From the NCBI GenBank assembly GCA_951213105.1, contig OX578152.1, positions 96,470,568-96,534,567 of the forward strand: a stretch of DNA of 64,000 nt, read 5' to 3'. This stretch comes from Amaurobius ferox (Eukaryota > Arthropoda > Arachnida > Araneae > Amaurobiidae). Each line of letters opens with the position of its first letter. The stretch's first letter is position 1. The notes under the pieces are model-generated. The model was not told where the DNA came from. It ran no database searches and was given only the letters and a program-made list of their open reading frames with translations. The position numbers and the translations under genes are program-made. Positions 57,988 through 64,000 of the stretch are shown piece after piece.

Positions 57988-60364
57988 ATTACTTCTATAT
58001 AGTAGTTAAAATTATATTAGATAATTTGCCCCCTTTGAGATTTCATTTTCTCTCTTCCCCACAGACAAAATGTCCTGAAAGAAAAACTGCACAGATGCAG
58101 ATATCATTTAAAATATGGTTAATTAGTATTCAAGGATGCTTAACACTGATAAATTTATCAAAATCCGAGAGTCCGATGTTTGATCCCCATCACAATACTT
58201 TTCCTTTTCTATGTGTTGCAGGAAAATAAATTAGATATAAAAAGGATATTTTTGTAACTCTTGTTGTGATATTTATTATACTTCCCTCGCTAAATAGAAG
58301 TAAGTATTTGCACATATCATTTTTAAAGATCTATGCGCTTTTGAAGGGACTAATTACAAAACACAAAATAAATATTCTTTAGTTTTTTGTTGTCGATCAG
58401 TCTGTCGGTCAGTCTATCGCTAAATCGAGGTACCCTGCTGTTCTTCGAAACTACTGAACCAAATGAAGTCAAATTTTGAACATAATCAGTCTGTTGTTAC
58501 TCGATACAGTGAATAACGTCACGATTTATTATTTTTTTAATTTTTCACTACTCATTCGCAATTTGAGCAAATGTCGTTTTCGTAACATTACAATACTACT
58601 ACTCAATCGACTGAAATAAAATTTTCTGAAAGAATATGGCTTGTTATATGCTTGAAAAAATATTCTAAGAGGACATTTCTATGCGCCACACTGCAAGTAT
58701 AATATAAAAAATATAAGAAAAGTACATGCTTAAAATGCAAAAATTAAAACTTCCAATTAAATAGTAATATAATTGAAGTAATTTAGAAATTTAAGAAATT
58801 TACAGTATTTTTCTTTTACTTCTTATTTACCAGAAAGAACGAAAATTCTTTGAGGTTCATCATCTTTTTCTGATGACTTAAAATAAAAAATTAGAAAAAT
58901 TAGAGTTCTACATGTGAGACAGTTGGCTTAGAAAATAAATTTTGATTGATTTCCAATTAATTTTAAAAACTAAATTCCTCCCTATTAACTTTCATTGTAA
59001 ATACTCCAATGCTAAAGAATGTTATATTCCATTGAATTTTTACTCCATAACTTAAACTCAGAATATAATATATGTAAATGACATTTTTATGATCCGATAT
59101 ATTTCGTTTAAAGAATTTAAGTTTATAAAATACAGAGGTTTTAAAGCACCGACATGTGAATATGTTGAATATTGTCTTTGTTTTAAAAATTACCCCATTC
59201 AAATTATAGTAGTTATTTTTCAAATTAAACAAAGTTTTAGCTGAAATCCTGATAACCAAAAATTTGAATAATTAAAAAAAATAGAAATTGCCCGTAAATA
59301 GCGTAAGTAATATTGATATATACTTTCAATTTAAGAAAAAATAAATACAGTATTAGTTAAGGAAAACGCACACAGAAAAAAAATCTGAAAATTGAGCAAA
59401 ACGAGGAAACAATTTCTAAGAACTTTCAAGGAGCTAAATTTAATATAACATCTTAAGAACAAACAAACACTGATCTGTGCGTAAAATTTAAATTATTTTT
59501 AGCTAAAAAATGACTCGATAGATGCTGTATATAAGTCGTTATAACGAAAACTACCACAAGTTTTAAAGAATATACCGATTTTACACATGGAATTTAGAAT
59601 AATATGAATCCCCTTGATGGGGGAGGGGGGGGCGGTCTAATATGTTATATATGTTAATAGAAACCATTTTTAAATCATAAAATAATTATATCTTGCTTAC
59701 CTTAAATTTTAATCTTGCATGAAATGCTAGATGAATATTTTAAATAATATCAAATTTAACTGTATAACATTTAGAAAGCAAAACTATAAACTATTCTTTG
59801 CGGCAAGAAAAATGATGTTTGACATTTCTCACCGAAACGTACGACACCGAAACGTACTGATTCACCCCAGAACAAATCTCTCGCAAAACAAAATGATTGA
59901 TAAACACGTTTCACAGGCCGATGGGGGGGGGCAGGCCCCCCACATTAAATTGTGGGACAGGGTACCAGGTAAAGCCGTGGGCCCCATGTAAATTAATGGA
60001 GTGATTACCCCCCCCCCCCCCCCCCCCATATCCAACGCATTTTCATCAAACTTAACTGTAATAAAAAAACGTTTTGCTTAATCTTTTTAAATAATTTTAA
60101 ATTGCATTCTCTAGTTACAAAATAGTAAAACACAGAGGTAATAACAATCACTTAGGAAACAAAAAAGTAAATGTATATTCATCAATAAAAAAAAAAAAAA
60201 AATCTATCCAAAATATCTTTCCAATATCATTATTTGATCAACTTTTATTCCTATTGCCACTCTTTTAATAAAAGCAGGATAAGATATTTTGATTTTGTGT
60301 ATCAATCGATTTTTCGTATCAAAATCTCATGCAAAGTTTCTGGTTTTTGCGATAAACGATTTTT
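57985..60364. other. AT-rich DNA with homopolymer runs
   Basis: No gene recognised. There is a G-rich stretch near 59618-59634 and a run of 20 C bases at 60008-60027. The patch at 59910-60000 is GC-richer (GGGCCCC, CAGGCCCCCC) and may be an element end. Confidence 0.45.
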
Positions 60365-61243
60365 ACTTTCCTTATATACATAGTATAATGTATAAGGAAA
60401 GTATTGTAACGAAGTCGAAAATTTGAATTCGCATTTTTAACGGGAGAGCACGTTTCAAGCAACCCTGATCACGAATCGAACATTTTTGAGGTGATGTCTG
60501 TGTATGTGTGTGTGTCAGTGAGTCTCTGGAGATGATATCTCACGACCGAATGGAGCAATTCGAATGAAATTTGGTACAAAAATTACAATCCGTGAATAAT
60601 GAAAGTCTATTGTTTTTAAACACAATCGAATGTTCAGAACCTCCCTAAATTTTCGAGTGAAATTTTGAAAAAATCATCAAAAAATCAAAACTTTAAATAA
60701 AGTTACGCAAATAGATATTTCTTATGTGATTTTTTCCTCAGAAAACGATTGAGATAAACTTTAAAACGCTAGCATGAACCGTTCTCGAGATATTGCATAT
60801 TTTTCAAATACATTTATCAAAAATCCCATAAATTAAAAAAAATATTTACTGTTGAGAAACATGTTCACTTTTCATATGTAATATCATGCAATCCATTTGC
60901 TTGTTCCATTCATGAGAAATGATACTTTGAGTAGAACTTTTGTATTTTAACGCCAATAGTTATTTATCTGCTACAAGAATAACCTATTTCTCCGTCCATA
61001 AAGCTTAGTGAAATTTTGGCGACTTTTTTAAATGTTGCCAAATTAACGAAAATCTCGTCAAATGGATAAAAGTGACGCTAAATCAGTGAAAATAACGACT
61101 AATTGACGAAAATGCAATATCTTGGAAAGAATAGAAGTATCTACTATAAGAATAACCTTTTTTTTTTTTTTTTTACAGTAAAAGTAGTAAATTCATTGAA
61201 TTATATTAAGGAGAGTCATGTGCTGCCCACATCAGATTTTTTT
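60365..61243 (+). mobile_element. 0.9 kb non-autonomous TIR element, copy 5
   Basis: ACTTTCCTTATATACATAG start, same body order, end AAGGAGAGT plus GCTGCCCACATCAGA and a T-run. Its GGCGA block is shorter than in copies 2-4. Confidence 0.85.
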
Positions 61244-64000
61244 AAAATAGGCAATAGCAGTTTGGATCTTCTATATCAGCTGGTCTCTATTTCAGCACAC
61301 CATAGAGATGTCAAACAGTTAATTGTATTTAATACAAGAAAGTGTGTATTCTGTAGCGGGAAATCTAAGCTGCGGACAGCGAAGGAATTTGATAGCTACT
61401 TCATGACCCGGACAAATACGACTCAGCGAATTTTTTTACTCGTATTAGTTTTTTAGTTTTTATTTTAAGTATTTTAGTTATTTTATATTGAAGTTTTTAT
61501 TTTAAGTATTTTAGTTATTTTATATCAAATCGGTTCTTTAACGATCTAAAATTTCGTCACAGAGTTTCTATTTTAACATCATCGGAAAGATCGAATAACG
61601 TTCTTTCCAATGATATTTGAACGAATTGAACCAGTAGGACAATTCCTTATGTTTATTTATTTATTTTAAATACATCGAAATGTGTATATTTTGATTATTT
61701 GATACTTAATTATGTGTGTATATCTTCGTATTCTAACGAAACATTTTTTTTAATTATTAGATTATTTTAATTTTTGTGAATTTTCAAACAAACGCATAAA
61801 AATTAAAATTGTAGGTATCGTTGATAAAGTGCATATCTATTTTTCTCTCTGGTATACGTTTGAGTGCATGCCCGTCAAAGCCTTGGAACTCACGGTGTGG
61901 TTTAAGCCACGTCTTCTCTCCTAGAGAAATGATTCCATTTTGTTTCTTTTATTTATTTATTCTATTTTCCTGCTTTCCACGGTTGCGAAACAAAAGGAGG
62001 AAATGAATTGGAAAATGAGGCGGTTTGAAGGCGATATGGAAATTGAGTGGTTTTATCTGTAAATGTATTATTTAAGTATTGGAAGCTTATCTAGGGCCTG
62101 GGCAACGTAATAGCAGGTAATTTATTCTAGTAGTATATAAATATCCAACCGGAGAAGAAAAATGTCCTATTTGCATCCTACGATCTTCTGATATGATTAA
62201 TTTTGTAGTATGACAAGTATCTGAGACCTATCTCCCTTAACTATCTTTAATTGTATGTTCAACAATACATCTGTTGTAAAAATTTCTTCAACTATTATGA
62301 GTTATTTGATAATTTGGAAGAATCTACAACTTTTCTGTAAATTTTAATTATTTTATGTACTTCTCAGAGAACGATATAATTATCCATAGATCCAATAACT
62401 AAAACATCTGATGTATCTAACATAAAATATTACCAGCAAATGAATATATTTTGATATCCATAAACAATAAAAATTTAGAACTTCCTTATGATTCGAATTC
62501 ACTGCAAATAAATGGACACCGATTAAAAGCAGTATACCTAACACCGATTAAAATGAGTATACCATGACACCGATTAAAATAAGTGTACCTAATCACGTGG
62601 AAATTGTTTAACTCTCTTGAGAGATATTAAGCTCTTTGTGAGGAAAGTAAAATTTCTAATTTCTCAAAAGTGGTTTGTGATAAATCCTAAATACATTTTC
62701 AATTTATTTCCTTAAGTACTTAAAGTATCCACCCAATTGATAATAAATATCATATTTAACTTCTTATAAATTTTTAGCACAGATAAAATTTTTTTTATAT
62801 CTAGACGACTGTAAATCCCGTAAATGATGTCACTCGCTTTTTAAATTAAAAAATTCAATATTAAATAGACATTTCTGTACATATATGGGTAACATTATTA
62901 TTTTGTGTATTTTCAGTTTTAAAAATAAATATTTGAAAAAGCCTTCTCTTGGTCTGACCTCACTGAAAATCTATAGGATTATTATGTTTAGGCGATAAAA
63001 TAATCGGACGACATTTTGTTTGATTATTTCAATTTGTTCGAAAGATATTATACTCCCAGATATTATTGAATTACTGGTTGTTGTTTGGGTATTTTGAATG
63101 ACTAAATCTATCCGACAGTTTTATACAAATTTCAAATACACAAATATTTTACAAGAATAATTTTACAAAACTATATAAAATTCTGATAAAATAAATAACG
63201 TTCATTCTAAGATCAAGATATTAAAGCAATTAAAAATAATGCTGAATAAATTATAAGAATTAATTTAAACATACTTTAATATCAATCCCCTATGCTAAAC
63301 ACTATTTTAATTACAAATAATTAATTTAAGCATTTATATGAGCGATAAAATATTACCGACAAATAAATTTTCACCTCCTTATGCTGAGATCTCATCAACA
63401 CAAACGGAGCAACTTTATTTTCATAGGACCTATTCACATGAGCTTAGAAACATTCTGCTAGATAAAAGGTCTTTCAAAGGTGACCCCAGGATGATATACA
63501 TTATACAACACTCTGCCTTCAGGCATCTATCCAGAATGTCCTCCAGAACCGCAAAAGAAAGTCCGTAGACTGGACATCCTGATGTGTGAATTGCTTTCCG
63601 ACAAGATCTTATCTGTATGGGAGTGGAAAAGCCCCCTCTAGACAAAGAAATGACCAAGGCACAGTGCTCACTCTCTGTGATATATCTTTTTTTCTTGTCA
63701 TCAGTTTAGTACTTGTAAATTTCGGAAGCTAAATAACAAACAATTATTTTTATTGCCTTGGGAACCAAAGAGGACTCTTTGTTGGGAACTGATGCCTTGT
63801 AAAGGATCTTAGCCCTCCCTTCAAAGGCGAGCAATTTATGGGAAGTATTTATTGTTTTCTCACGCGGTTTTCGGATCCTTGTTGATGAGATAGCGTACAA
63901 GGCATCTTCTTTGTACGTTAAGGGCCCCTGTCTTTTTTTCTTTTCACTTTTTTGCAACAAATGTGGAATCAAAGAAATAGAACAAGTTCCCTAATGTATC
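61244..64000. other. Mixed intergenic DNA, unassigned frames
   Basis: A frame after the element (61245-61456, +) contains RKCVFCSGKSKLRTAKEF, a possible Cys-pair motif as in transposon-derived zinc ribbons, but too short to assign. A less AT-rich patch at 63390-63990 carries frames on both strands (63338-63568 +; 63430-63657 and 63706-63972 -) that I could not match to a family; it may be part of a larger element or exon continuing beyond the window. Confidence 0.35.

Noticed and set aside
58150..58195. B-box-like GTTTGATCCCC
   Set aside because: No matching A box at the right distance and no tRNA-like fold.

Overview
This is a gene-poor, AT-rich, repeat-dense eukaryotic window with large introns. 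It looks like an arthropod genome; a spider or other arachnid is my best guess (inference from intron size, composition and element types; no diagnostic marker was seen). There are no bacterial features, rRNA or intact tRNA genes, or CRISPR arrays.

Two real protein-coding genes can be read. The first is a complete prefoldin subunit 5 (PFDN5) gene on the + strand, with five coding exons from 11369 to 33854 (158 aa). Its second intron (17932-21685) has the sequence signature of a minor-spliceosome (U12-type) intron. The second is a DPY30-like gene on the - strand. One large exon (38224-38573) joins in frame to either of two alternative last exons (35214-35280 or 33114-33222), each with its own AATAAA. 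The distal last exon lies inside PFDN5 intron 4, and the PFDN5 last exon lies inside the DPY30-like terminal intron, so the two genes are interlocked tail to tail. A diverged local duplication seems to have created this layout, because a fragment of PFDN5 exon 5 is also duplicated (32807-32838).

The rest is mobile and repetitive DNA. 0-11 kb: a degenerate copy of a ~0.9 kb terminal-inverted-repeat family, a better copy at 3554-4487, a 1.3 kb dispersed repeat, and two opposed arrays of a ~140 bp satellite (6440-7775 and 9065-10570) forming a palindrome of about 4 kb. 11-34 kb (PFDN5 introns): two dead mariner elements, several MITE-like or foldback elements, a decayed satellite tract and a Penelope-like retroelement with reverse transcriptase and GIY-YIG remnants between inverted terminal copies. 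34-50 kb: the DPY30-like gene, MITE-like elements, a decayed Tc1-type transposase, a SINE-like sequence, and another copy each of the 0.9 kb and 1.3 kb families. 50-64 kb: mostly unrecognised AT-rich sequence, a nearly identical 1327 bp tandem duplication carrying a 62 bp-arm hairpin (53180-55838), and a fifth 0.9 kb family copy.

The two genes have unrelated housekeeping roles: PFDN5 in cytosolic actin/tubulin chaperoning and DPY30 in histone H3K4 methyltransferase complexes. Their link here is positional. Antisense overlap and alternative 3' ends could couple their expression, which is inference.
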